A stretch of 64,000 bases of DNA from Euzebya rosea (GTDB taxonomy: Bacteria > Actinomycetota > Nitriliruptoria > Euzebyales > Euzebyaceae). The position numbers and the translations under genes were made by a program. The notes beneath the pieces were generated by a model. That model was not told the origin of the DNA. It searched no databases and worked only from the letters and a program-made list of their open reading frames with translations. Positions 18,008 through 26,029 of this stretch are shown in pieces. Position 1 is the first letter of the stretch; every line of letters starts with the position of its first letter. The stretch covers positions 1-64,000 of the forward strand of contig NZ_PGDQ01000005.1 of assembly GCF_003073135.1 (NCBI RefSeq), given 5' to 3'.

Positions 18008-18433
18008 ATGAGCACCGACCACGACCTGGACCGCCGCCCCGACGGCGTCGACGACGCAACCGTGCGGGCCCTCGGCACCCTCGGCGAGGCCGTCGAGACC
18101 GTCGAACGTGCCCGAGGTCACCTCTACAGCTTCCACCAGCTCTGCGGGACCGCCGACCTGAAGATCGGCGAGGCCGTCGAGCAGCTGCGGGAGGCCGGCC
18201 ACGACGAGGTCGCCGACGAGCTCGAGCGCGAGATCGTGGGTCGCAACGTCCTCGACGGTCGCTGGTCCTTCCAGGTCGTGGAGGAGTACGACGACGGCTA
18301 CTGGTCGGCTGTCCGCGCCGCCCACCGAGGTGCCATGGACCACCTGGCCGGCGGGGTCCGTCACATCCACGAGGCCGAGATGAAGGCGCGCCGCATCACC
18401 TCCGGCCACCCGCAGCACCGCTCCACCCCCTGA
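18008..18433 (+). CDS. Conserved hypothetical protein
   Basis: This 141-residue soluble, mostly helical protein has no signal peptide or membrane segment. I recognise no family with confidence. A His/Glu-rich central part (RARGHLYSFHQLCGTADLKI) and a C-terminal HIHEAEMKARRI hint at a helical bundle, but no metal-site pattern is complete. ATG 18008 has no clear Shine-Dalgarno sequence. It is followed by 149 bp of spacer carrying the nadD promoter. Confidence 0.65.
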   Translation: MSTDHDLDRRPDGVDDATVRALGTLGEAVETVERARGHLYSFHQLCGTADLKIGEAVEQLREAGHDEVADELEREIVGRNVLDGRWSFQVVEEYDDGYWSAVRAAHRGAMDHLAGGVRHIHEAEMKARRITSGHPQHRSTP

Positions 18434-18568
18434 CCTCGTCGGATACCGGGCCGCCCGTCGTGACTACCCGACACGCGTGGGGTGGTGGACGCAGCCGACT
18501 CGCGTGGCCCGTGACGGGTGTGGCCAGTGTGGCTGGTGGGGGTGATGTTGAAGTCACCGCCGTGTAGT

Positions 18569-18574
18569 TAGACT
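18569..18574 (+). promoter_or_regulatory. -10 element (TAGACT) for nadD
   Basis: TAGACT ends 8 nt before ATG 18583, so transcription would start at or next to the A of that codon (leaderless). A TTGAAG hexamer at 18548-18553 could be the -35, with a short 15-bp spacer. Confidence 0.5.
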
Positions 18575-18582
18575 CGGTGGTC

Positions 18583-19218
18583 ATGGCAGCGCACCGGCCA
18601 CGACGCCTCGGGATCATGGGCGGGACGTTCGACCCCATCCACCTGGGGCACCTCGTCACCGCCGATCAGGCGCGCGTGGACGTCGGCCTCGACGAGGTGG
18701 TCTTCATCCCGGCGGGTGCCCCGTGGCAGAAGGACCACGACGTCACCTCCGCCGAGCACCGCTACCTGATGACCGTGCTGGCGACCGCAGCCAACCCCCA
18801 CTTCTCCGTCAGCCGGCTGGAGGTCGACCGGCAGGGCAGCACCTACACCGTCGACACCCTCCGCGACCTGCGCGACCGGCTGGAGGACACCGAGCTGTTC
18901 TTCATCACCGGCGCCGACGCCATCCTCAACATCCTCACCTGGAAGGACGCCGAGGAGGCCATGCGGCTGGCCACCTTCGTCGCCGCCACCCGGCCCGGCT
19001 ACGACCTTTCCGCCCTCCGCGACCACGACCTGACCGAGCGCGTCATGCTGCTGGACGTCCCGGCGCTGGCCATCTCCTCCTCCGACGTCCGTGCCCGCTT
19101 CGCCGCCGGACGGCCGGTTCGTTACCTCATCCCGAGGGAGGTCGAGGAGTTCGCGCGCAAGCACGGCCTCTACGGCACCACGGGACGCGGCCTTGCGGCC
19201 GCCGAGGTGAGGGGTTGA
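18583..19218 (+). CDS. nadD: Nicotinate-nucleotide adenylyltransferase
   Basis: This 211-residue enzyme adenylates nicotinate mononucleotide to deamido-NAD. The nucleotidyltransferase signature GGTFDPIHLGHL is near the N-terminus and the second, SSSDVRARFAAGRPVRYL, near the C-terminus. ATG 18583 is preferred over GTG 18577 because the promoter spacing suggests a leaderless transcript starting there. It stops one base before the LCP gene, and nadD, the LCP gene and rsfS form the conserved actinobacterial cluster. Confidence 0.95.
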   Translation: MAAHRPRRLGIMGGTFDPIHLGHLVTADQARVDVGLDEVVFIPAGAPWQKDHDVTSAEHRYLMTVLATAANPHFSVSRLEVDRQGSTYTVDTLRDLRDRLEDTELFFITGADAILNILTWKDAEEAMRLATFVAATRPGYDLSALRDHDLTERVMLLDVPALAISSSDVRARFAAGRPVRYLIPREVEEFARKHGLYGTTGRGLAAAEVRG

Positions 19219-19219
19219 G

Positions 19220-20590
19220 ATGGAGACCCTGGAACCACCCGTGACCGACACCGACACCGAGCAGCCGACCGACGAACCCGCCCCGCGACAGCGCCGGGCG
19301 GGCGGACGCCGTTCGCGCCGCCAGGCCGGCCGGCGTCGGGCCCAGCGCGCCGCCCGTCGCGCCAAGCGGCTGCAGCGCCTCGCGTCGGTCATCGCCGCGA
19401 TCGGCGTCGGCGTTGCGCTGGTCGTCATCGGCTCCGTCGTCCTCGACCGCGACCCCACCGACGACCCTCCCGCCGCTGAGGACGGGCCGAGCCCGGTCGC
19501 CGCGGTCGTCGACGGCAGCGCCGCGCTGCTGGTGCGCACCAGTCCGTGGACGCCGGGCGGCGACAGCACCGGCACTCGTGCCGTCGGCCTCTCGTTGCTG
19601 GCCAACGACGCCGACGCCGGGGCATCGGTGATCTTCCTCCCCTCCGACCTGCTGGTGGAGATCCCCGGCGTCGGGCTGGACCGCCTCGGCCTCGCCCAGC
19701 AGTACGGCGGCACCGACCTGACCGTCGCCACCGTCGAGAACGCCCTCGGCATCGAGCTGGCCGGCGGCCTGGCCATCGACGACCGGCAGCTCGGCCGCAT
19801 GCTTGACCGGATGGGCGGCGCCACCGTCGACGTCGAGGCCCAGCTCGTCGAACGATCCGACGACGGCACCGGGGTCCTTGCGTTCGAGACCGGCGAGCAG
19901 CACCTTCCCGGCCCCCGCCTCGCCCAGCTGTGGTCCTTCCAGCAGCGCGGCGAGACCGAGCTGGACACCTACAGCCGCCAGCAGGCGGTCCTGGAGGCGG
20001 TCCTGCCCCTGCTCGCCGACGACGGCGTCCGCGAGGAGGTGCTGGCCGACGACCTCGGGGGCTTCGACACCGACCTGGAGCCCGCGGCGGTCTCGACCCT
20101 GCTCGGCGGGCTCGGCAACGCGATGGCCGACGGCCGGCTGACCTTCCACCTGCTGCCCGTCACCCCGCTCGGCACCGCCGACGATCAGCTGGCCACCAGC
20201 TACCAGATGCGCAGCGGCGACGTGGACGACCTGATCCTCCAGCAGCTCCCGGGCGCCATCCCCGAGGGAGGCGGTGCCGAGGCCGTCCCCATCCAGGTGC
20301 TCAACGGCGTCGGCGTGCCGGGGGTCGGCCAGCAGGTCGACGCGGCGCTGGAGGGGCTGGGCTTCCGCATCGTGCTCAGCGACAACGCCCCGGACTTCGA
20401 CCACGACGTCACCCAGATCGTGATCTACGACGAGACCGCCGCGATGGTCGCGGCGGCCGAGCAGGTGCGGGCAGCCATGGGCGTCGGTACGATTCTGGTG
20501 AGTCGCCAGCCCCAGAGCGTCGTCGACCTGACCATCGTCGTCGGAGCAGACTTCACGGGTGGCGACGACCGGGTACCAAGCGGCCTCTGA
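19220..20590 (+). CDS. LCP (LytR-CpsA-Psr)-like protein with LytR C-terminal domain
   Basis: This is a 456-residue membrane protein. A basic cytoplasmic N-terminus (residues 20-55, nearly all Arg/Ala) is followed by one membrane helix (about 56-73). An LCP-like domain (about 80-280) and a LytR_C domain (about 350-450) face outside. Canonical LCP enzymes attach glycopolymers to peptidoglycan and need Arg residues in a PRD motif and a late R-x-R. Here the corresponding motifs read PSDLLVEIPG and WSFQQRGETELD-TYSRQQ, so key arginines look lost. It lies one base after nadD and is probably co-translated. Its role may be regulatory or structural rather than enzymatic. Confidence 0.82.
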   Translation: METLEPPVTDTDTEQPTDEPAPRQRRAGGRRSRRQAGRRRAQRAARRAKRLQRLASVIAAIGVGVALVVIGSVVLDRDPTDDPPAAEDGPSPVAAVVDGSAALLVRTSPWTPGGDSTGTRAVGLSLLANDADAGASVIFLPSDLLVEIPGVGLDRLGLAQQYGGTDLTVATVENALGIELAGGLAIDDRQLGRMLDRMGGATVDVEAQLVERSDDGTGVLAFETGEQHLPGPRLAQLWSFQQRGETELDTYSRQQAVLEAVLPLLADDGVREEVLADDLGGFDTDLEPAAVSTLLGGLGNAMADGRLTFHLLPVTPLGTADDQLATSYQMRSGDVDDLILQQLPGAIPEGGGAEAVPIQVLNGVGVPGVGQQVDAALEGLGFRIVLSDNAPDFDHDVTQIVIYDETAAMVAAAEQVRAAMGVGTILVSRQPQSVVDLTIVVGADFTGGDDRVPSGL

Positions 20591-20642
20591 GTCGTGTCGT
20601 TGCCCGTTGACACGGACACTCGACCCGACACGAAAAGCCGAC

Positions 20643-21062
20643 TTGCCGACCTCCACCGAATCCATCCCCACCACCGGTGACGCCGACCTGGACCGCATCC
20701 GCGACCAGGTCCTGACCGCTGCCGAGGCCGCCTGCGAGAAGCTGGCCAAGGACGTGGCGATCATGCACGTCGGTCCCCTCGTCGGGATCACCGACTACTT
20801 CCTGGTCTTCTCCACCACCAACGACCGCCAGCTCGGCAGCGCCGTGGACGAGGTGGAGCACCAGCTCCGCGAGCACCACGGCCGCAAGCCGATCGGTCGT
20901 GAGGGGCAGAAGGAGTCCGGCTGGGTCGTGCTCGACTTCGGCGACTTCGTGGTGCACGCCTTCACGGCGGCGCAGCGTGACGTGTACGACCTCGAGCGGC
21001 TGTGGAGCGACGCGCCACGCGTGCCGTTCACCGATCCGGCCGTGGCAGCCGCCGACGGCTGA
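20643..21062 (+). CDS. rsfS: Ribosome silencing factor RsfS
   Basis: This protein of about 139 residues binds L14 (uL14) and blocks 30S-50S joining under starvation. The family core is present: GITDYFLVFSTTNDRQ and GWVVLDFGDFVVHAF, with DVYDLERLW at the end. TTG 20643 is the best start, giving MPTSTES, because the open frame further upstream would run back into the LCP gene and reads like non-protein sequence. A weak GAAAAG lies upstream. It is followed directly by tRNA-Ala. Confidence 0.92.
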   Translation: MPTSTESIPTTGDADLDRIRDQVLTAAEAACEKLAKDVAIMHVGPLVGITDYFLVFSTTNDRQLGSAVDEVEHQLREHHGRKPIGREGQKESGWVVLDFGDFVVHAFTAAQRDVYDLERLWSDAPRVPFTDPAVAAADG

Positions 21063-21123
21063 GGATCGGGAACCCGGTTTGGGTGAATCGGCAGATGTGC
21101 TGCTACACTGCCGAACCCGCAAC

Positions 21124-21196
21124 GGGGCTGTAGCTCAATTGGTAGAGCGCTACTCTGGCAGAGTAGAGGTCAGGGGTTCGATTCCCCTCAGCTCCA
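21124..21196 (+). tRNA. tRNA-Ala (anticodon GGC)
   Basis: This is a 73-nt cloverleaf: acceptor GGGGCTG/CAGCTCC, D-stem GCTC/GAGC, anticodon stem CTACT/AGTAG with loop CTGGCAG, and T-stem AGGGG/CCCCT with loop TTCGATT. The acceptor has the G3·U70 wobble pair, the identity element for alanine, and the anticodon GGC agrees. The discriminator base is A. CCA is not encoded. Confidence 0.97.
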
Positions 21197-21202
21197 CGAA
21201 CG

Positions 21203-21223
21203 ACCCGCCGTGAACCGGCGGGT
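21203..21223 (+). terminator. Terminator of the tRNA-Ala transcript
   Basis: ACCCGCCG and CGGCGGGT pair around a short GTGAA-type loop and are followed by TTCGTCGTTC. The hairpin begins 6 nt after the tRNA 3' end. Confidence 0.7.
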
Positions 21224-21289
21224 TTCGTCGTTCTCGGACCAGGTATCCGGCTGCCGTGGTCGGCTGTCGGGTACGTCGGGGAAGTGCCG

Positions 21290-22435
21290 TCAGCGCAGCA
21301 GGGCATCCACCGCCGGGCCGGTCACGATCGTGCCGTCGGTGGCGTAGGCGTCGTGGTTGGCGGCCACCCGGTCCAGGTCGTAGCGGTAGCTGCACATGGT
21401 GCCGAACGCCCGGTCCATCCCGCGGGGGGAGGGGTCGGCGTCGGGCAGGATGCGGTCGAGGACGGCGCCGTTGCCCAGGTGGAAGCGAGCGACCGGGTCC
21501 AGGGGCTGCCCGTCGTCGCGTCGGGCCTCGACCAGATACCTCGCGGCCTGGGCAGCGGGGTCGGGGGCCGGTCCGTCGGCCCATCGGGCGAGGCCGGTGA
21601 TGGGGGACAGCGTGCAGAACGTCCGGACCTGCGGCAGGTCCGCGGCGATCGTCGCGGCCACCTGCTTGATGAGGAAGTTGCCGAGCGACACACCCCGCAG
21701 GCCCGGCTGGCAGTTGGAGATGGAGTAGAAGACCGCCATCGTCGCGTCCGGTTCCGCCAGGGCCTCGCGGTGCGTCTCGAGGACCGACGCGATGGTGGTC
21801 GGCAGCGTGTCGGTCAGGGCGACCATCACGAAGATCAGCGGTTCGTCGGGCATCGCCGGGTGGAAGAAGCCGTAGCAGCGTCGGTCCGATGGCCTCACCC
21901 GGGCACGCAGGTCCAGCCAGTCGGAGACCTCGTGCACCGCCTCGTTGGTGGCGATCCGCTCCAGCACGAAGGCCGGGGTGGTCCAGTCGATGCGTCGCAG
22001 CTCGAGGAACTCCCGGGTGAACCAGGAGCGCAGCAGGAAGCGGAGGTCCAGGTCGACGCGCTGCAGGTCGGGTTCGTCGTCGACAGCGGCGAGCAGGTCC
22101 CGGCGGAGGTCCACCAGCGCCCGCGTGGCGCCCTGTGCGAGGTGCAGCCGGCGCAGCAGCTCGCGTCGAGGTGGCTTGGTGGCCCGCAGCAACGCCTGCA
22201 GCCGTTCGGTGGTCTGCTGCTCGTCCCAGGCCGCAGCCGCCGCGGTGACCGCGGCCGGCACCGGATCCATGGGCCGTCCGAGGCCCACCAGCACCGCACG
22301 TCGGCCGGCGTCGTCCAGCCCCCGGTACCCGCGGAGGATGCGCTCGGCGACGCTGGCCTGTCCCCCTTCGCTGTCGGCGTCGAGGAGGGCCTCGCACTGG
22401 CGGAGCACGGCATCGGGTGTCGTCGGTGGCGTCAC
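21290..22435 (-). CDS. Malonyl-CoA decarboxylase family protein
   Basis: This is a 381-residue cytosolic enzyme predicted to convert malonyl-CoA to acetyl-CoA and CO2. The N-terminal half is helical, as in the MCD four-helix domain. The C-terminal half has the acyltransferase-like motifs RRCYGFFHPAMPDEPLIFV, SISNCQPGLRGVSLGNFLIK and FHLGNGA. GTG 22435 is used because the sequence before it is not protein-like. It stands alone: no matA/matB-type malonate genes adjoin. It is convergent with the tRNA. Confidence 0.88.
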   Translation of the reverse strand: MTPPTTPDAVLRQCEALLDADSEGGQASVAERILRGYRGLDDAGRRAVLVGLGRPMDPVPAAVTAAAAAWDEQQTTERLQALLRATKPPRRELLRRLHLAQGATRALVDLRRDLLAAVDDEPDLQRVDLDLRFLLRSWFTREFLELRRIDWTTPAFVLERIATNEAVHEVSDWLDLRARVRPSDRRCYGFFHPAMPDEPLIFVMVALTDTLPTTIASVLETHREALAEPDATMAVFYSISNCQPGLRGVSLGNFLIKQVAATIAADLPQVRTFCTLSPITGLARWADGPAPDPAAQAARYLVEARRDDGQPLDPVARFHLGNGAVLDRILPDADPSPRGMDRAFGTMCSYRYDLDRVAANHDAYATDGTIVTGPAVDALLR

Positions 22436-22507
22436 GGCCGCAACGTACCGCCCGGACCCCGCGGTCACCTTGTCGGCCAGGTGGCGGTCTGCAAGGGTGT
22501 GCCGATC

Positions 22508-23137
22508 ATGTCGGGCCGGGTGTCGCAGGGAGGGGACGGTCGCGTGGAGGCCACGGGACGTGCCGCGGTGGTGGCGCTCCTCCTGTTGTTCGCCTGGGGC
22601 TGCACGGGTGGGGACGGCGACGTCGATCCCGTCGACACCGTCGCTGTCGATCCCGGGGTCACGGCGATCGACCCGTCCGGCGACGCCTCGGAGTCGGGGG
22701 AGGGTCCGGACGCCGTCCGCGTGCTCGACGCCACCCTGTGCGAGCGGCTGCTCGACGACGAGGACTTCCTCGACGCGCTGGGAGCGGTCCCGCAGGCCCC
22801 ACCGACGGCCACCGTCGAGCAGGACGACGCCCTGGCCTTCGTGACGTGCGGCTGGACCGTCACCGACCCCATCCACACCATCGTCCTGCAGGTGGAGGTG
22901 GCACGGGACGACGTCACCCGGTCCCTCTTCGCCAGCAGTCGGGACGACCCGCTGGGGACTCCCGTGGAGGGGCTGGGACTGGCCGCCGCGGTCTCGGAGA
23001 CGGGGTCGTGGAACGTCGATGTCGCCGAGGACGTGCGCTTCGGCTACTTCCCCGTCGCCGCCACCGAGGCCCCCGACGCCGACCGGGCCCTGGTCACCAT
23101 TGTCGCGACGCGCCTGGCGGAGGAGCTCGAGCGGTGA
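22508..23137 (+). CDS. Predicted lipoprotein
   Basis: This 209-residue protein has a hydrophobic segment AAVVALLLLFAWGC ending in a plausible lipobox Cys, followed by an acidic, Asp/Pro-rich linker. The folded part contains paired Cys residues (LCERLL and VTCGWTV), an arrangement reminiscent of DUF3558 mycobacterial lipoproteins. Function is unknown. ATG 22508 gives an unusually long n-region; GTG about 12 codons downstream (22544) would give a more typical signal. It is divergent from malonyl-CoA decarboxylase. Confidence 0.65.
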   Translation: MSGRVSQGGDGRVEATGRAAVVALLLLFAWGCTGGDGDVDPVDTVAVDPGVTAIDPSGDASESGEGPDAVRVLDATLCERLLDDEDFLDALGAVPQAPPTATVEQDDALAFVTCGWTVTDPIHTIVLQVEVARDDVTRSLFASSRDDPLGTPVEGLGLAAAVSETGSWNVDVAEDVRFGYFPVAATEAPDADRALVTIVATRLAEELER

Positions 23138-23191
23138 TCCCACCGGACGGGGACACCCGCCGATGACACACCCTCGACCTACGGTGGCGCG

Positions 23192-23812
23192 ATGACCGAC
23201 GTGATCGTGGACGAGCATCTCACCGACCTGGAGGGCCTGCACGGCGCCGAGCTGGTCGGCTGCACCATCGAGGGGGTGACGGCGGAGGGGCTGTCGCTGG
23301 CGGGTGCACGGCTGGAGTCGTGCCGGTTCGTCGACTGCCATCTGCGTCGCGCATCGTTCGTCGGCACGCGGATGGACGACACGACCTTCCTGCGCACCAA
23401 CCTCGCCGGGGTCGACTGGACCGGTCTGGAATGGTCGGCGTTCCGCATCGGACCGGGCCTCCGCTTCGCCGACTGCACCCTCGACTACGCCACCTTCCAC
23501 GGCGTGGCGCTCACCGACCTCGTCGTCCACGCCTGCCGGGCACGGGAGGTCGACTTCGGCAGCTGCGACCTGACCGGCGCCGACCTGCGTTTCACCGACC
23601 TCACCGATGCGCGCTTCGACGGCGCGACCCTGGTGGACGCGGACCTGACCGGCGCCGTCGGCTACGACTTCGACCTCACCGACGTCAGGCATCGCGGCTG
23701 TCGGGTGTCGCTGCCCGAGGCCGGCGCGCTGCTGCAGCGGCTGGGTGTGGAGGTCCATCCGGCTCCCCTCCCCGAACCCCTCGAGGACGTCCTCCGCGGC
23801 GCCACCGGCTGA
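23192..23812 (+). CDS. Pentapeptide-repeat protein
   Basis: This 206-residue cytosolic protein consists of pentapeptide repeats of the A(D/N)Lxx type. Runs such as SLAGARLESCRFVDCHLRRA and DLTGADLRFTDLTDARFDG should form a right-handed quadrilateral beta-helix. The last 35 residues are non-repeat. Some relatives mimic DNA and protect gyrase, but no feature here says so. The promoter looks leaderless: TACGGT (23180-23185) lies 6 nt before the ATG. Confidence 0.88.
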   Translation: MTDVIVDEHLTDLEGLHGAELVGCTIEGVTAEGLSLAGARLESCRFVDCHLRRASFVGTRMDDTTFLRTNLAGVDWTGLEWSAFRIGPGLRFADCTLDYATFHGVALTDLVVHACRAREVDFGSCDLTGADLRFTDLTDARFDGATLVDADLTGAVGYDFDLTDVRHRGCRVSLPEAGALLQRLGVEVHPAPLPEPLEDVLRGATG

Positions 23813-23953
23813 CGCGACCGCAGGCACGGCCGCGCAGCACCGGGTACGGCCCTGTCCGACCGTCCACCTGTGCTCCGGAGCGCGCCCGAAATCGCTGAAC
23901 GGATGGTGAAAGTTGCTCGGCGAACAGTGGATGCGTTCGTTACTGTGGTGATC
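23813..23953. other. Spacer with a candidate promoter for a short RNA
   Basis: No gene is visible. Base composition falls from about 23885. A TACTGT hexamer at 23941-23946 is placed 7-8 nt before the hairpin that follows, as expected of a -10 element whose transcript would begin at the hairpin. Confidence 0.35.
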
Positions 23954-24005
23954 AGACGGCCACGTCGCTACCCCCTCAGGCGATGTGGCCGTCTTTCTTT
24001 TTCTC
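23954..24005 (+). terminator. Strong Rho-independent terminator hairpin with C-rich loop (possible small RNA)
   Basis: The arms AGACGGCCACGTCGC (23954-23968) and GCGATGTGGCCGTCT (23980-23994) pair over 15 bp with one G·U. The loop is TACCCCCTCAG, and TTCTTTTTCTC follows. It is the only hairpin in the window with a real T-tract. It lies 141 bp after the pentapeptide gene and 74 bp before the oxidase. It may end the pentapeptide mRNA or be the body of a roughly 50-nt RNA. Confidence 0.8.
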
Positions 24006-24067
24006 GCCGCGCGTCCGCTGCCCGCGGTCCTGCCGACACGGGGGCTGCACGAGGCAGGATCGGGCCC

Positions 24068-25375
24068 ATGGCACGTCCTCCCTCCCCCCGATGGTCCAGC
24101 TGGTCCGGCGCCGTGAAGGCCAACCCCGCCCACCTCGTCCGTCCCGAGTCCGTCGCCGAGCTGGCCGCGCTCGTCACCGCCGTGGGCAAGCGGGGCGGCA
24201 CCCTCCGACCCGTCGGGACCGGCCATGCCTTCACACCGGTGGCCAGCGCCGAGGACACCATGGTCCTGCTCGATGCGCTGGATCACGACCGGGTGGACAT
24301 CGCCCCCGACGGCCGGTCGGTCACCGTCAGCGGCGGCACGACCCTGCGGGTGCTCGCCGACCGGCTGGCCACGGCAGGGCTCGCCGTCCGGCGGTTCGGG
24401 GACATCGACGGACCGACGATCGCCGGCGCGCTGTCCACGGGAACCCACGATTCCGGCTCGGGGCTGGGGCCGCTGCACACGGCGCTGGAGGGCATCGAGC
24501 TGGTGGACGGCACGGGCACGCTGCGCTGGGTCGACGAGGCCGACCTGCCTGCCGCACGCCTCGGGCTCGGCGCGCTGGGGGTGATCGTCCGGGTTCGCCT
24601 GGCCGTCACGCCGTCGGTGGTGCTGGCCACCCGGACGGCGAAGGTCCGGCTCGACGACGTCCTGGCCGACTTCCCCCACCACGCGGCCGACCATGACCTG
24701 GCCGAGTTCTCCTGGCTGCCGCACACCGGATGGGCGAGGCTGCGCCTGGGGGACATCACCGACGAAACCCCGACCCCCTCCATGACCGTCCGGCGGGCCG
24801 CCGACCGCGTCGCCGACCGCGGCAGCACCTGGCTGGCGGGGCAGGCCGCCCGCACCTTCCCCGAACGGTCGGGGCTGGCCGCCCAGCTGCTGGCGGCCAC
24901 CACCGCCGACGTGGCCAGCCGCCGGCCCGGCCACGAGGCGGCACGGGCCCTCCCGCCGCTGCGGTTCCAGGCGATGGCCTTCGCGGTGCCGGCCGACGTG
25001 CTCGTGCCGCTGATCCGCCAGCTCGAGGCGCTCGTGGCGAGGGACGACCTGCCGCTGGTCCTGCCGGTGCGGGTCCGTCCCGTCGCCGCCGACACGAGCG
25101 CATGGTTGTCACCGATGTGGGACCGCGAGTCGGTCGTGGTGTCGGTCCGCACCGTGCGCGGCATGCCCTACACGGCGTTGTTCCGGATGGTGCAGCAGCT
25201 GTGCAGGGGCTTCGGCGGGCGGCCGCACTGGGGGTTGATGCACACCCTCGGCGCCGAGGAGCTGTCCGGCCTGTACCCGCGCTGGGACGACTTCGCGTCG
25301 GTGCGACGGCGGCTCGACCCGCAGGGGGTCCTGGAGTCGCCCTACCTGCGGCGGGTGCTCGGCCCGGTCAGCTGA
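24068..25375 (+). CDS. FAD-linked oxidoreductase, D-arabinono-1,4-lactone oxidase family
   Basis: This 435-residue protein has an N-terminal PCMH-type FAD domain (about 15-185: LRPVGTGHAFTP, SGGTTLRVLADRL, GALSTGTHDSGSG) and a C-terminal ALO domain ending in RPHWGLMHTL and YPRWDDFASVRRRLDPQGVLESPYL. Family members oxidise sugar-1,4-lactones (L-gulono, D-arabinono) or alditols. The His of GTHDSG is where some relatives carry covalent FAD, but covalent attachment cannot be decided from sequence. ATG 24068 starts MARPPSPRWSSWSG, the usual family opening. It appears monocistronic. Confidence 0.9.
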   Translation: MARPPSPRWSSWSGAVKANPAHLVRPESVAELAALVTAVGKRGGTLRPVGTGHAFTPVASAEDTMVLLDALDHDRVDIAPDGRSVTVSGGTTLRVLADRLATAGLAVRRFGDIDGPTIAGALSTGTHDSGSGLGPLHTALEGIELVDGTGTLRWVDEADLPAARLGLGALGVIVRVRLAVTPSVVLATRTAKVRLDDVLADFPHHAADHDLAEFSWLPHTGWARLRLGDITDETPTPSMTVRRAADRVADRGSTWLAGQAARTFPERSGLAAQLLAATTADVASRRPGHEAARALPPLRFQAMAFAVPADVLVPLIRQLEALVARDDLPLVLPVRVRPVAADTSAWLSPMWDRESVVVSVRTVRGMPYTALFRMVQQLCRGFGGRPHWGLMHTLGAEELSGLYPRWDDFASVRRRLDPQGVLESPYLRRVLGPVS

Positions 25376-25417
25376 CCCTCTCCCCCTCGCGGTGGGATGG
25401 CTCGTCAGCGCAGGCGG

Positions 25418-26029
25418 TCAGCCCGGCAGGGTCATCGACCAGAACGCGGCTTCGTGGTCGAGCACCTCGTCGAACGCCGCGCGGGCCGCGGCGGTCGGAC
25501 CGTCGGGCAGCTCCCGGTCGACGACCATCGACAGGTCGGTGACGAACCCGGCGAACTCGTCGTTGGCCCAGTGGGTGACGTACTCCTCGAACGCCGGTGC
25601 TCCGGGCAGCGCGCCCTGCCAAGCGGTCAGGTACGCCGCCTCGACGGCCCACATCGCCGTGACGGCCTCGGGGTAGGGGCGGGCGGCCAGGCGCAGCAAC
25701 GCGGCGTTGTAGGCAGCCGTCTCCGGCAGCTCCGGCCCGGTCAGGTCCAGGCCACGACGCGCGGCGATCTCCTCGAACCACTCGAGCTCGGCGACGAAGG
25801 CGCTGATCCCGCCGTTGACCAGCGCGAAGTCGGTCCGGGGTGCGGTCCGCAGCAGCAGGCCCCACGCCCGCACCAACGTCTCGACGAACCGGTGATCCTG
25901 CTCGAGCCACCGGTCGAACGCCGCATCGTCCAGCGTGCCGTCGCGGGTCCCGTCGAGGAACGGCGAGGTCGTGGCCCTCGCCCAGCGCTCCCGGTCGGCG
26001 GTCAGCAGGGCGGTCGAGGCGGTCGTCAC
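25418..26029 (-). CDS. TenA/PqqC-like protein, TenA_E type (active-site Cys replaced by Glu)
   Basis: This 203-residue protein has the all-helical TenA fold, used in salvage of the thiamine pyrimidine. The position of the usual catalytic Cys is occupied by Glu130 in AMWAVEAAYLTAW, the hallmark of the TenA_E class. The C-terminal Glu193 before AAFW is kept. Characterised plant TenA_E enzymes hydrolyse formylamino- and amino-HMP, which is the likely role here. Its ATG overlaps the stop of the upstream TenA gene by 4 bp (ATGA), so the two are translationally coupled. Confidence 0.85.
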   Translation of the reverse strand: MTTASTALLTADRERWARATTSPFLDGTRDGTLDDAAFDRWLEQDHRFVETLVRAWGLLLRTAPRTDFALVNGGISAFVAELEWFEEIAARRGLDLTGPELPETAAYNAALLRLAARPYPEAVTAMWAVEAAYLTAWQGALPGAPAFEEYVTHWANDEFAGFVTDLSMVVDRELPDGPTAAARAAFDEVLDHEAAFWSMTLPG

